Translations under genes and position numbers: made by a program
Notes under the pieces: generated by a model
The model's input: the letters and a program-made list of their open reading frames with translations, nothing else
The model's database searches: none
Told to the model about the DNA's origin: nothing
Shown: in pieces, positions 18,897 to 28,416 of the stretch
Position numbering within the stretch: the stretch's first letter is position 1
How the letters are laid out: each line of letters opens with the position of its first letter
Source of the DNA: Rhodovibrio salinarum DSM 9154
GTDB taxonomy: Bacteria > Pseudomonadota > Alphaproteobacteria > Kiloniellales > Rhodovibrionaceae
Length of the DNA stretch: 64,000 bases
Assembly: GCF_000515255.1 (NCBI RefSeq)
Contig: NZ_KI911559.1
Coordinates: 220,149-284,148, forward strand
Direction of reading: 5' to 3'

Positions 18897-19280
18897 ATGA
18901 GCACACACGTCCTTCTGGTCGAAGATGACACCGACTTTTCCGAGTCGGTCTGTGCGAATCTGGAATACGCTGGCTACGGCGTTTCCGGAATCGCGCGCAG
19001 TGGACTCGAGGCGTTCCAGTTATGCGAGCAGCATAAGCCGGACGTCGCGCTGATCGACATCGGCCTGGAAGGCGCTTTCGATGGCATCTTCCTCGGCGAA
19101 CAGCTGGCCGAGCGGGGAATCGCCGTGATCTACCTGACCGGTCGGTTCGACCGTGCCCTGCGCGAAGGGCGCGAACACGCGGCCGGGCTACTCGCGAAGC
19201 CATGCTCGCTCACGGACCTGACGGCGGCGATCGATGCCGCAATTCAGACCGGTTCACAAAAACAGCGCGCATCCAGCTGA
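18897..19280 (+). CDS. Single-domain response regulator (CheY-like receiver)
   Basis: 127 residues comprising only a receiver domain. The acidic pocket is Asp10/Asp11, the phospho-acceptor Asp54 (LIDIG), the switch Thr81 and Lys101 in LLAKPC. There is no output domain, so it acts by protein contact or as a phosphate sink. No kinase gene is adjacent; the nearest is the PAS kinase at 22.6-24.8 kb. Confidence 0.9.
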   Translation: MSTHVLLVEDDTDFSESVCANLEYAGYGVSGIARSGLEAFQLCEQHKPDVALIDIGLEGAFDGIFLGEQLAERGIAVIYLTGRFDRALREGREHAAGLLAKPCSLTDLTAAIDAAIQTGSQKQRASS

Positions 19281-19337
19281 ACGCTTTCTGCTAGCCGCCC
19301 CTCGCATGGCGCCGGGGGCTTCGCTATAACCCGCGCC

Positions 19338-20840
19338 ATGTCCGGCGCAGAGACGAAACACCCGAAGAATCCAGCCGCAATCAAGGCACGCGCAGAGGAA
19401 TTGCTCGCGCGCTACAAACCTTTGATCAGCGACTGGGACACCTTCCTGGATGTCCTTGTCCGCCCGAAGCCGACGTGCATTGTCGCCAATGCCCCCCGGG
19501 TCAGCCGCGAGCGGCTTAGCGAGCTTCTAAGCGCGGACTCGCCGACCCTCACACCGGTGCCATGGGATTCGCAGGCCTTGCGGGTACCCAACGACGCCCG
19601 TCCGGGGACTTGGTGGGCCTTCCTGGCCGGCCTGTATCAGGTCCAGGAGGAGGCGTCACTGCTGCCCACCGCCCTGCTCGATCCGCAGCCGGGGGAGCGG
19701 ATTCTCGACCTTTGTGCTGCGCCCGGCGGCAAGGCCGCACGGATCGCCATGGCGGTCGGACGCGACGGCACGGTGATCGCCAACGAGAAAGAACCGCGAC
19801 GCCTGTCGGCCGTACGCGACAAGATGAAGCGCCTGGGCCTGGTCAACCTGACCTCGACCGTCCACGACGGCGGCGATTACCCGCTGGAAGCGGGCGTGTT
19901 CGACCGCGTGCTGGTCGATGCCCCCTGCACCAGCGAAGGCACCAAGTTCCGTCAGGGCGCCGGCTATCAGGGGTCGGCGCCGGCATTCCTGTCGTGGATC
20001 GCCGGTCAGCAAGCCGCCTTGCTGCGCCGCGCCGCCGAGCTGGTTAAGCCCGGCGGCCGGGTGGTCTACGCGACCTGCTCCTTCGCACCGGAAGAGAACG
20101 AGGCGGTGGTCGACCGCGTGCTGGCCGAACTGGACGGCATGCTCGTGCCCACGGCCGTGCGTCCGCCGGGGCTGCCCCCCTCCGCGCCAATCGGCAGTTG
20201 GGGCGGGCGCACGTTCGATCAGGGGGTGCAGGCTGGCATCCGTCTGTGGCCGCACACCCACGGCACCGGCGGCTTTTTCGCGATCGCCCTGGACAAGCCA
20301 GCCGACGCACCAGCGCCCACGACCGAAGCGACCCGGCACGCCGATCCCTGGTCCGGCGCCCCCGCGACCTGGATCTCACCGGTGCTGGAGAAGTTCGACC
20401 TCGCGGGCGACCCGCTGGCCGGGCTGCAGGTGATCGAACGCGGCGACGACCTGCAGCTGGTTGCGGAAACGCACAGTGCGCCCGCCCGCCCCGCACCGGT
20501 GTCCACCGGTGTGCCGGCGCGCCGGGCACGCAACCGAACACCGAAACCGTCAACCTCGCTCGCCCTGATGGTCGGCCAGCACGCCCGCCGGCGGGTCGTC
20601 GAGGTGACGGCCGAACAGCGCGACGCCTATCAACGCCGACAAGCGATCCAACCGTCGGACACGCAACTTGCAGCCTGCCGGAACGACGCCCACCTGTCGG
20701 ACGGCATCGATCCCACGGGCGCCATCGAGCAGGGGTTCGTGCTGCTGCGCTACCGGGGCATCCCGCTCGGCGCCGGTTTCCTGCGCCCTGGCCCGCCCGC
20801 CGAGATCGAGAGCCAGTACCCGCGCGCCTGGAAACTCTGA
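19338..20840 (+). CDS. RsmF-like rRNA/tRNA cytosine-C5 methyltransferase
   Basis: 500-residue SAM-dependent m5C RNA methyltransferase of the NOL1/NOP2/Sun family. SAM loop LDLCAAPGGKAARIA at 124-138, catalytic-site cysteines Cys197 (VDAPCTSEG) and Cys247 (YATCSFAPEE), and an N-terminal PUA-like recruiting region. The extended C-terminus from about residue 330 is as in RsmF/YebU rather than RsmB. The rRNA or tRNA target is not determinable here; a separate RsmB is at 36.8 kb. Confidence 0.88.
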   Translation: MSGAETKHPKNPAAIKARAEELLARYKPLISDWDTFLDVLVRPKPTCIVANAPRVSRERLSELLSADSPTLTPVPWDSQALRVPNDARPGTWWAFLAGLYQVQEEASLLPTALLDPQPGERILDLCAAPGGKAARIAMAVGRDGTVIANEKEPRRLSAVRDKMKRLGLVNLTSTVHDGGDYPLEAGVFDRVLVDAPCTSEGTKFRQGAGYQGSAPAFLSWIAGQQAALLRRAAELVKPGGRVVYATCSFAPEENEAVVDRVLAELDGMLVPTAVRPPGLPPSAPIGSWGGRTFDQGVQAGIRLWPHTHGTGGFFAIALDKPADAPAPTTEATRHADPWSGAPATWISPVLEKFDLAGDPLAGLQVIERGDDLQLVAETHSAPARPAPVSTGVPARRARNRTPKPSTSLALMVGQHARRRVVEVTAEQRDAYQRRQAIQPSDTQLAACRNDAHLSDGIDPTGAIEQGFVLLRYRGIPLGAGFLRPGPPAEIESQYPRAWKL

Positions 20841-20898
20841 CGCGCGCGGCCCGACAGCCAAGACAGATACCGGCCAAGAGATAAGGACCGAGATTACG

Positions 20899-22617
20899 AT
20901 GCGCGATCAGCGCACCTTCAAGCGTGGCGACCTGGACGCCGTGCTCAAGCGGATCGATGGGAAGGGCTACAAGGCCTACAAGGACATCGTCGGCCGCTAC
21001 GCCTTCGACCGGTTTACCCTGTCGATCGATCACGTTCAGGGCGACCCGTTCGGCAGCCCCTCGCGCCTGCGCCTGTTCGTGCCCCCCGAGGTCGCCAGCT
21101 TTCCGGACGACTGTTTCGCAAGCGACAGCCGGATCGTCGCGCTACGCGACTACCTGTCCCGCGCGTTTGCCGCCCGCGCCAAGCAGTTGGCGAAGCCACG
21201 CGGCTCCGGTTCATCCGGCCTGCTGGCGATGGATTCGCCGGGCCAGGAGATCCTGGACCGCTCCGCCATATTCGCCAGTCGCGACGGCGGGATCGAGGCG
21301 CGTTTCATCGCCGGTCTACCGGCGCGCGGACGCAGCGTCCTCGGCCGCGAGGCGCAGCAGATGCTGCTCCAGGATATCCCGGAATTGGTGACGGACGCCC
21401 TGCTCGCGCGCGCGCACGATGAAAGCCAACTGCGCGACCACCTGACCTGCGCGGAAGATGCGGACGCCCTGCGTGGCCAACTGCGCAATCGCGGCCTGGT
21501 CGCCTTCGTCGCCGATGGCGCGATCCTGCCGCGGCGCTCCGGCGTTGACGACCGGCCGATGGCGAGCGGTGCCGTGCCGTTCGAGGCGCCGGATAGCCTG
21601 GCGGTCGAGCTCGACCGGCCGAACCGTGGCCCGATCCGCGGCCTGGGCGTGCCGCAAGGGATCACGCTGATCGTCGGCGGCGGCTACCACGGCAAGTCGA
21701 CCCTGCTGCAGGCGATCGAGCGCGGCGTCTACAACCACCGGCCGCAGGACGGGCGCGAATGGGTGGTCGCGGACCCGGCGGCGGTCAAGGTCCGCGCCGA
21801 GGACGGCCGCGCGGTGACCGACGTCGACATCTCGCCGTTCATCCAGGGCCTGCCGGGCGGCAGCGACACACGGCACTTCGCCACGCCGAACGCCTCCGGC
21901 TCGACGTCCCAGGCGGCCAACATCGTCGAAGCGCTGGAGGCGGGCGCCAAGGTCATGATGATGGACGAGGACACCTCGGCCACCAACTTCATGATCCGCG
22001 ACCGGCGGATGCAGGCGTTGATCGCCAAGGACCGCGAGCCGATCACGCCCTACATCGATAAGGTGCGCCAGCTGTACGACGACCTGGGCGTGTCGACCAC
22101 GCTGGTGATCGGCGGCTCCGGCGACTACCTGGACAAGGCCGATACGGTAATCGCGATGGAGGCGTTCCGCGCCCACGACGTCACCGCGCGGGCACGCGAC
22201 GTGGTGGAGGCCCATCGCACCGAGCGCGCGGAGGAAGGCGGCGAGCGCTTCGGTCAGCCGGGCGCGCGCACCTTCAAGGGCACCGGCATCACGGGCAAAG
22301 GCGACAAGCCCCCCAAGGTGAAGGTGCCGCACCGCAAGACAATTGGAATCGGCCAGGACGATCTGGACCTCGGCGCGATCGAGCAGTTGGTCGACGAAAG
22401 CCAGACCCGGGCGGTGGCGGAGGCGCTCCTGCGCCTGAGCGACGACCACCGCCTGCACGGCAAGACTCTGCCGGACATCCTGGACCAGCTTGAGCAGGAC
22501 CTCGACACCCGCGGTCTCGACGCCCTGACGCGGACCCCGCGCGGCGACCTCGCCCGGCCACGCCGGTTCGAAATCGCCGCCGCGCTCAACCGCCTGCGGG
22601 CCCTCAAGACCAGCTAA
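20899..22617 (+). CDS. Predicted ATPase of the ABC class (ABC_ATPase/DUF2791-type)
   Basis: 572-residue cytoplasmic protein. Walker A GGGYHGKST lies near residues 259-267, late in the chain, and the Walker B-like MMMDEDTSATNFMIRD near 352 has the DED pattern of this family. It also contains HFATPNASGSTSQAANIVEA in place of an ordinary ABC signature. The cellular role is unknown. ATG 20899 with AAGGA upstream is used; longer open frame upstream overlaps rsmF-like coding. It ends 30 bases from the convergent kinase gene. Confidence 0.85.
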   Translation: MRDQRTFKRGDLDAVLKRIDGKGYKAYKDIVGRYAFDRFTLSIDHVQGDPFGSPSRLRLFVPPEVASFPDDCFASDSRIVALRDYLSRAFAARAKQLAKPRGSGSSGLLAMDSPGQEILDRSAIFASRDGGIEARFIAGLPARGRSVLGREAQQMLLQDIPELVTDALLARAHDESQLRDHLTCAEDADALRGQLRNRGLVAFVADGAILPRRSGVDDRPMASGAVPFEAPDSLAVELDRPNRGPIRGLGVPQGITLIVGGGYHGKSTLLQAIERGVYNHRPQDGREWVVADPAAVKVRAEDGRAVTDVDISPFIQGLPGGSDTRHFATPNASGSTSQAANIVEALEAGAKVMMMDEDTSATNFMIRDRRMQALIAKDREPITPYIDKVRQLYDDLGVSTTLVIGGSGDYLDKADTVIAMEAFRAHDVTARARDVVEAHRTERAEEGGERFGQPGARTFKGTGITGKGDKPPKVKVPHRKTIGIGQDDLDLGAIEQLVDESQTRAVAEALLRLSDDHRLHGKTLPDILDQLEQDLDTRGLDALTRTPRGDLARPRRFEIAAALNRLRALKTS

Positions 22618-22647
22618 GACAGGGCAAGCCGGGCAGGCGCTCTCCCC

Positions 22648-24807
22648 CTAAGCGCTCTTGGCAGTCGCTTGCGCCTGCTCGGCCGCGGCTTTCTCCAAGC
22701 GCTCGGCGGGTAGGGTGACACGTACACGGGTGCCCCTTTCGAGCTCGGACTCTAAATCCAACCTGCCGCCGTGCAGTTCGGCCAACTGCTTGCATAGCGC
22801 AAGCCCCAGACCGGTGCCTTCGTGCTGGCGGGTGAGCCAATTATTGGCCTGGCCGAACGGCGACATCGCCTTGTCGATGTCTTCCGAGGCGATCCCGATC
22901 CCCGTATCCGTCACCTCGATCCAGACGCCGTTACCACTGGCCTGGACGCCGACCGTGACCTCACCGCCTTCGGGGGTGAACTTGATGGCGTTGGTGAGCA
23001 GGTTCAGCAGGATCTGCTTAAGGCCCCGCTGATCGGCGAACACGCGCGGCAACTCGTCAGCCGGCAGCACATTCAGCGTCAGATTGCGGTCCACCGCCCG
23101 CTCGCGTACCAGCCGAACCGTACCTTTGATCAAGTCCGGCAGCAGCAGCCATTCCTCGTGAAGCTCCCGCCGGCCAGCCTCGATCTTGGCATGATCCAGG
23201 ATGTCGTTAATCAGGTTTAACAGGTGTTGCCCGCTCTCCCGGATATCGCCGGCATAGGACTGGTACTTCGGGTTACCGAGCGGCCCCAGCAACTCCCCCT
23301 CGATCACCTCGGCAAACCCAATCACGGCGTTGAGCGGCGTGCGCAGTTCGTGGCTCATGTTCGCCAGGAACTCGGTCTTCGACTTATTGGCCAACTCCGC
23401 CCGCTCGCGGGCGGCGATCAGTTCGCGCTCCTGGCGCTTCAACTCGTCGATGTTAGACAGTATCCCGGCAATCCGAACGGCCTGGCCCTGGCCGTCACGC
23501 TCCGTCTCGGCGCGTAGCCGGAACCAGCGGAGCTCACATTTCCCCTCCGGCCAGGTGTCGGGCAGATCACCGACAGCAATCCTGACTTCGACGTCGTAGG
23601 GCGTGCCGGCCTTGATGTGCCCCCGGATCGTCTCGCGCAAGCGTTCACGGTCATGGGGATGGACCCGCTCGATGAACGTCGCGGTCTTGTCGCCCAGGAC
23701 GTCTGGGGTGACGCCGAGCAACTCGTAGCAGCGCTCGGAGTAGTACAGCGTGTCGGTGCGCAGGTCGTAATCCCAGACGCCATCGCGCGAGGCCCGTACC
23801 GCCCGTTCGTAGCGGTCCTGTTGCTCGCGTAGCTTCGCCTCGGCCGTCTTCAGGCGGCTGATGTCGGTGAGCAAGCCGTTCCAGACCACCGAGCCCGACC
23901 GCTCGACGTGGGCGACCGCCTGAGCCCGGATCCACTTGACCTTACCGTCGACGACGATCCGGTACTCCAGATGGAAGTTCCGATGCGCGTGATACGCAGC
24001 CTCCATCTCCGCGCCCATCCTGTCGACATCGTCATGGTGGATATTGGCGATCAGCTTCTCAATATCGTACGCCTGCGCTTTGTCGACGCCGTACAAGCTC
24101 TCGATCCCAGCGGAGACAAAAAGTATCTGCAGGCCAGCTTCGTCGTGGCGAATCTGGACGACCGCCCCGGGAATGCTATCGGTCAGCTCGACCAGCTGGC
24201 TCTGGGCGGCGCGGGCAGCCTCCTCGGCCAGGAACTGGGCAGTGACGTCGCTGGCGACCCCGCGGTAGCCGTTAAACGCGCCACGTTCATCGACCACCGG
24301 CACGCCGCTCACGCGTACCCAAATCGGACGACCGTCAGCCCGGCGGCTCTGATAGGTGACGTCACGGAACGAATGTTGCGCGCGCAAGTCCGCCCTGTGT
24401 TGAGCGATCTCCCCGGGATCATTCTCCTCACTCATCAGAACATCGCACGTCTGGCCGATCACCCGACTGGGCGGGAAACCAAACGCGGCTTCGAACTTGG
24501 CCGAGAGATGGGTGAAGCGAAGCGCACGGTCCGTCGCCCAAGTCCAATCGGTCGAGGCAGCGGCGATATGCTCGAGCTGGGCGAGGCGGTCAGCCTGCTG
24601 ACGGGCGTGCGATTGGGCGCGATAGGCAAAGGCAGCTGCCGTCCCGGCTGCGCCCAAGCATGCCAGCCCAGCTATAATCTGCCCGCTGCTGCGCGCCCCG
24701 GAAACGGCATAGACAGCCGCGAGGGCCGCGAGCGCGCTCAGGACCGGCGGCACGAATGCGCTCTGTAACGTCTTCAATGAGCCCGCTCTGAGACGATGGT
24801 GCGGCAT
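22648..24807 (-). CDS. Membrane-bound PAS sensor histidine kinase
   Basis: 719 residues: two membrane helices (about 20-60), three PAS-type sensor domains with PAC segments (about 75-190, 200-315 and 325-450), then HisKA with phospho-acceptor His near 485 in NMSHELRTPLNAVIGFAEV, and HATPase_c with NLLTNAIKFTPEGG, the D-box VTDTGIGI and the G2 box GTGLGLALCK near 670. The signal is unknown; PAS domains could bind a cofactor or small ligand. No partner regulator is adjacent. Confidence 0.93.
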   Translation of the reverse strand: MPHHRLRAGSLKTLQSAFVPPVLSALAALAAVYAVSGARSSGQIIAGLACLGAAGTAAAFAYRAQSHARQQADRLAQLEHIAAASTDWTWATDRALRFTHLSAKFEAAFGFPPSRVIGQTCDVLMSEENDPGEIAQHRADLRAQHSFRDVTYQSRRADGRPIWVRVSGVPVVDERGAFNGYRGVASDVTAQFLAEEAARAAQSQLVELTDSIPGAVVQIRHDEAGLQILFVSAGIESLYGVDKAQAYDIEKLIANIHHDDVDRMGAEMEAAYHAHRNFHLEYRIVVDGKVKWIRAQAVAHVERSGSVVWNGLLTDISRLKTAEAKLREQQDRYERAVRASRDGVWDYDLRTDTLYYSERCYELLGVTPDVLGDKTATFIERVHPHDRERLRETIRGHIKAGTPYDVEVRIAVGDLPDTWPEGKCELRWFRLRAETERDGQGQAVRIAGILSNIDELKRQERELIAARERAELANKSKTEFLANMSHELRTPLNAVIGFAEVIEGELLGPLGNPKYQSYAGDIRESGQHLLNLINDILDHAKIEAGRRELHEEWLLLPDLIKGTVRLVRERAVDRNLTLNVLPADELPRVFADQRGLKQILLNLLTNAIKFTPEGGEVTVGVQASGNGVWIEVTDTGIGIASEDIDKAMSPFGQANNWLTRQHEGTGLGLALCKQLAELHGGRLDLESELERGTRVRVTLPAERLEKAAAEQAQATAKSA

Positions 24808-25067
24808 CGGGCTTTATGTGACTCCCCCCCCTTTGGCAGCATGCCAGCTGCCGCGGGTCTTAGATAAATCGAATAGGATGAAAAACCGTTAACGAAACCG
24901 TTTCGCGCGATCCACGGCAGCCATCACCCGCTTTACGTGTTGGCCACACGGCCAGATCACACAGGACCGCCTCGCGACGGCCCCTGGCCCGCCCCAGCCT
25001 GGGCATCTAGGTTAAGGTGACCGCGCGTACCTTGGTCCCGCCCGACATCAGGAGCCCTTTGACACCC
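24808..25067. other. Divergent intergenic region
   Basis: 260 bases between the kinase and the TPR gene, both reading outwards. It should hold both promoters. I see no clear -35/-10 pair, hairpin or repeat, only an AT-rich patch near 24860-24900. Confidence 0.35.
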
Positions 25068-26378
25068 ATGGCGATCACCGATCTCTGGAACCAGCCCGTC
25101 AGCACCGACAGTCCGGACGCCGTTCGGGCCTACGAGAGCGCGGTCCTGGCAACGCTGGAGTACCGGTCCAACGCCAACGATCACGTCAAGGCAACGCTCG
25201 CGGCCGATCCGGACTTCGCGCTCGGCCACTGCTTCAAGGGCTATCAGTACCTGCTGCTCGGCACCGAGGGGACGGTCGCCAAGGCTCTACAAGCGACCGA
25301 GGCCGCGAAGGCGCAGCACGACCGCTTGAACGACCGGGAACGCGGGCACGTCGCCGCGCTCGCCAGCTGGGCGGAGGGCGACGTTGCCGGCGCGGCCGCC
25401 CTGTGGCAGCGGATCGTGCGCGCCTATCCCCACGACCTGCTGGCCCTGCGGCTGCACCACCTGAACGCCTTCTGGCGCGGGCGCGACGACGAGCTGACGG
25501 AAGGTCCGGCGGAAAGCCTGCACGCCTGGACGCCGGACCTGCCGGGCTACGGCAGCGTCCTCGGCATGCTCGCCTTCGGGCTGGAGGAATCCGGCGAGCG
25601 CCGCCGGGCCGAAGACTACGCCCGGCAGGCGGTGCAGCACGCGCCCGACGACCTCTGGGCGCTGCACGCGATGGCGCACGTGCTGGAGATGGACGAACGC
25701 TTCCAGGAAGGCTGCGACCTGATCCCGCTCAACGAGCCGGCGTGGGACGACCGCAACCCGTTCAAGAACCACGTCTGGTGGCACCGTGCACTGTACGCCG
25801 TCGAGCTCGGCCGCGACGCCGAGGTGCTGCAGCTCTACGACGCCCACCTCGCGCCCGGCGCACGGCCGTTCTACCTGGATGTCCAGAACGCCGCCTCGCT
25901 GCTCACCCGGCTGCAGTTCCTTGGGATCGACGTGGGCGATCGCTGGCAGGCCCTGGTCGCCCCGGTGCAGGCGCTGGCGGACGATTTCAACGGTCCCTTC
26001 ACCGAGCCGCACAAGGTGCTGGCCCTCGCCGCGGCGGGCGAGCTCGACGCGGCCGAGCGCCTGGCAGACGACGTGCTGACCCGAATGAAACGCGCCGGCC
26101 GGCGCGATCCAGCGCTGGCGCAGGTGCTGGACGGACTGTGCCGGGCGATCGTCGCCTACTACCGCAGCGACGGGGAGGACGCGCTCGAGCTGCTGAGCCC
26201 GATCCGCGGCGAGTTCTGGCGCCTGGGCGGCAGTTGGGCGCAGCGCGACCTGTTCGAGCAGCTGACCATCGAGGCCGCGCTCCAGGCCAATCCCAGCATC
26301 GACGGCCGGGCGCTATTGGCCCGGCGGGAGATCCTGCGCCCCCGCAGCCGGCTGGTGCAGCGCGCCCGCGGCGACTGA
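25068..26378 (+). CDS. TTC38-like tetratricopeptide repeat protein
   Basis: 436-residue all-helical protein without signal peptide or membrane segment. The regular helix pairs and phrases such as ALHAMAHVLEM, GHCFKGYQYLLLG and NHVWWHRALYAVELGR match the TTC38 family of TPR proteins, whose function is unknown in bacteria and animals. ATG 25068 is used; TTG 25059 sits closer to the AGGAG at 25050 and is a real alternative. It meets the lipid A deacylase gene tail to tail with one base between the stops. Confidence 0.8.
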   Translation: MAITDLWNQPVSTDSPDAVRAYESAVLATLEYRSNANDHVKATLAADPDFALGHCFKGYQYLLLGTEGTVAKALQATEAAKAQHDRLNDRERGHVAALASWAEGDVAGAAALWQRIVRAYPHDLLALRLHHLNAFWRGRDDELTEGPAESLHAWTPDLPGYGSVLGMLAFGLEESGERRRAEDYARQAVQHAPDDLWALHAMAHVLEMDERFQEGCDLIPLNEPAWDDRNPFKNHVWWHRALYAVELGRDAEVLQLYDAHLAPGARPFYLDVQNAASLLTRLQFLGIDVGDRWQALVAPVQALADDFNGPFTEPHKVLALAAAGELDAAERLADDVLTRMKRAGRRDPALAQVLDGLCRAIVAYYRSDGEDALELLSPIRGEFWRLGGSWAQRDLFEQLTIEAALQANPSIDGRALLARREILRPRSRLVQRARGD

Positions 26379-26379
26379 T

Positions 26380-27519
26380 CTAGAATTTCACCGACAGGCT
26401 GACCGCGCCGAACTGCTGCGGACGCTCCTGCTCGTCGAACTGCCGGCTGCGGGTGACGAAGGTCCAGGCAAGCTGCAGGTTGTCGTACTGCATCACCAGG
26501 CCGTATTGCAGCTCGGCGACGAACGGTTTGCGCTCGACGCTGGCACTGTCCTTCCAGGTGTTGCCGTCCAGGAACAGGTTGCGCGCGACCGCCCGGCCCT
26601 CGGCGCCGACGAACAGATACCAGTTGAAGCTGGGGGTGGCCTCGAAATAGCCACTGCCGCCCATCGCGGGGCGAATCCGCGGCGGCCCGAAGTCACGCTT
26701 CAGATCGTCGCCGAAGCGCAAGGTCGCCCCCGCGCTCGCCTGCGTGCGCAGGGTGCCGAGCGCGACACCGACGTGCGGCACCACATCGAGCTGCAGCCCC
26801 AGGTACTCGCCGGCGATCAGGGCGCGCTCCTTGCGTTCATACATCAGCACGAACGCCGGCTCGTCCTCCAACTGGTTGTCCCAGCCGTTGGACTCGTCGG
26901 TGCCGATAGCTCTGTGGACGTTGTTCTGCACCCACTCGCCCCGGGCGCTTGGCCCGACCATGCCGGCCTGCAGACCGATCATGCGCAGGGAATCGTCGTC
27001 CTGGGCGTACACCGAGTACTCGCCGTAGGCCCAACCGGCGTAGGGGTGCTGGTCCGGCAGCGGCCGCCGGGCTTCGGTATTGCGCGGGGTGTACATGCTC
27101 TGCCCGATCGCCAGCCCCCAACGCACCCGATCCGCATCGTCGGCGAACAGGAGCGCACGGGCGATCGGTCCGTGCAACCCGCCCATGCCCGCCTCTGGCG
27201 AGACGTAGGATAAACGATTGCCGTTGGTGTAGTTGCGGTCGGTGCCGCCGAAGATGTCGTTTTCCCAGTTGAGGGTCCAGGTCCCGTCTTCAGAGCCCGA
27301 CGGCTGCGGCGCGTCGTACAGTTCGACGCCGGCCTGCTCCTGCTGATCGGACGCCGAACGCTCCTGACCGTCACTTTCCTGCTGTGCCGCGGCTGGCGCG
27401 GCAACCGCGAGCGCGAGCCCGCCGGCCAGCAGCAGGGCGGCCGGGCGTGAGGCGGCGTACCGGAAATAGGCACGAGGAAGCACGGCCGTCGAGGCGGCGG
27501 CACGCAACGAATCAAGCAT
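26380..27519 (-). CDS. lpxR: Outer-membrane lipid A deacylase of the LpxR family
   Basis: 379 residues with a long signal peptide (cleavage near residue 45, AAPAAA) and a 12-stranded beta-barrel pattern ending in the outer-membrane C-terminal Phe (VSLSVKF). Family landmarks are WTLNWENDIFGGTDRNYTNG, carrying the active-site Asn/Asp and Thr, PYAGWAYGEY, and QNNVHRAIG with the catalytic His, followed by GWDNQLEDEP. LpxR enzymes remove the 3'-acyloxyacyl group of lipid A in a Ca-dependent reaction. Transfer of the exact reaction to this protein is by family. Confidence 0.82.
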   Translation of the reverse strand: MLDSLRAAASTAVLPRAYFRYAASRPAALLLAGGLALAVAAPAAAQQESDGQERSASDQQEQAGVELYDAPQPSGSEDGTWTLNWENDIFGGTDRNYTNGNRLSYVSPEAGMGGLHGPIARALLFADDADRVRWGLAIGQSMYTPRNTEARRPLPDQHPYAGWAYGEYSVYAQDDDSLRMIGLQAGMVGPSARGEWVQNNVHRAIGTDESNGWDNQLEDEPAFVLMYERKERALIAGEYLGLQLDVVPHVGVALGTLRTQASAGATLRFGDDLKRDFGPPRIRPAMGGSGYFEATPSFNWYLFVGAEGRAVARNLFLDGNTWKDSASVERKPFVAELQYGLVMQYDNLQLAWTFVTRSRQFDEQERPQQFGAVSLSVKF

Positions 27520-27672
27520 GACGGGACCAAAAGCTGTTGGTGAATAGCAATACGTGCCCCACGCCTAGCCGCCCTGGCGCGTCGGCACAAGCCCGCCCGC
27601 CGTTGCATCGCCGTGAACGTCTTTGGAACGACCGTGTCAGCCGTGACATCCGCACGGCGGCGTCGCAGATTC

Positions 27673-28164
27673 CTAAGCGGTCTGATCCAGCGGTGCGCGA
27701 CGCATGCGGTTGGCGGCGCGTTGTTCGGAAAAGGCAACGTTGAGGTCGCGCCAGCGCTTCTCGCTCAACTGCCGCAGGGCATAGCGCTCGTCCCGGGTGA
27801 GCGCCCAGTAGACGACGTTGCGCCCGGGCTCGGAGAGGAAAAAATACTGCTCGGCCACACGCCAGGGATCGTCGGAGAACAGCTGACGCGAACGGGCCAG
27901 CCACTGCCGCCAGGCGGCCGGCGTGCGCGTGTCCTTGGCGAGCTGCTCGGCGCGCACGTCGGCGGCCGTAACCTCGTGACGGTAGACCCGGATCTCGTCG
28001 GTCTTGAGCACGTGGGTCAGCAGGTAGGTGCGCGCTTGCAGCGGCACGAGGCCCAGGAACTCGGCCACCTGGTCCAGATCGCCATAGGCCCGCACCGCCC
28101 GCAGCCGGTCGGATACCCGACGCCTGTCGTCATCGCTCAAGGGGGTCGTCGCTGGGGAGGTCAT
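27673..28164 (-). CDS. Unknown helical protein
   Basis: 163 residues, cytoplasmic, strongly helical and Arg/Trp-rich, with no signal peptide, membrane segment or nucleotide-binding motif. The most distinctive parts are DLDQVAEFLGLVPLQARTYL and DPWRVAEQYFFLSEPGRNV. I do not recognise the family. ATG 28164 begins after a frame that is open further upstream to 28308; no strong binding site decides it. The codon usage resembles its neighbours, so it is probably real. Confidence 0.6.
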   Translation of the reverse strand: MTSPATTPLSDDDRRRVSDRLRAVRAYGDLDQVAEFLGLVPLQARTYLLTHVLKTDEIRVYRHEVTAADVRAEQLAKDTRTPAAWRQWLARSRQLFSDDPWRVAEQYFFLSEPGRNVVYWALTRDERYALRQLSEKRWRDLNVAFSEQRAANRMRRAPLDQTA

Positions 28165-28416
28165 CGCACGTCGCTCGTCTCGGCCGTGAATCTCACCGTC
28201 ACTCGTCAGTCGATCGGTGGTTGCCAGGGGACTCGCGACGCGGCGCCGCTGTTCCACCGGTGCAACCATCAATCTGTGAGCGATCGTTTCACGCGCCCGA
28301 CGCAGCATTCCTGCGCACCGGCGACACGAACGCGACGCGTTGCGTCATGGGAGTCGGAAGACCCGGCGTGGCACCGCCGCAGCGCTAGGCGTTGGCCCCC
28401 GCGCCCGCCTTAGCCT

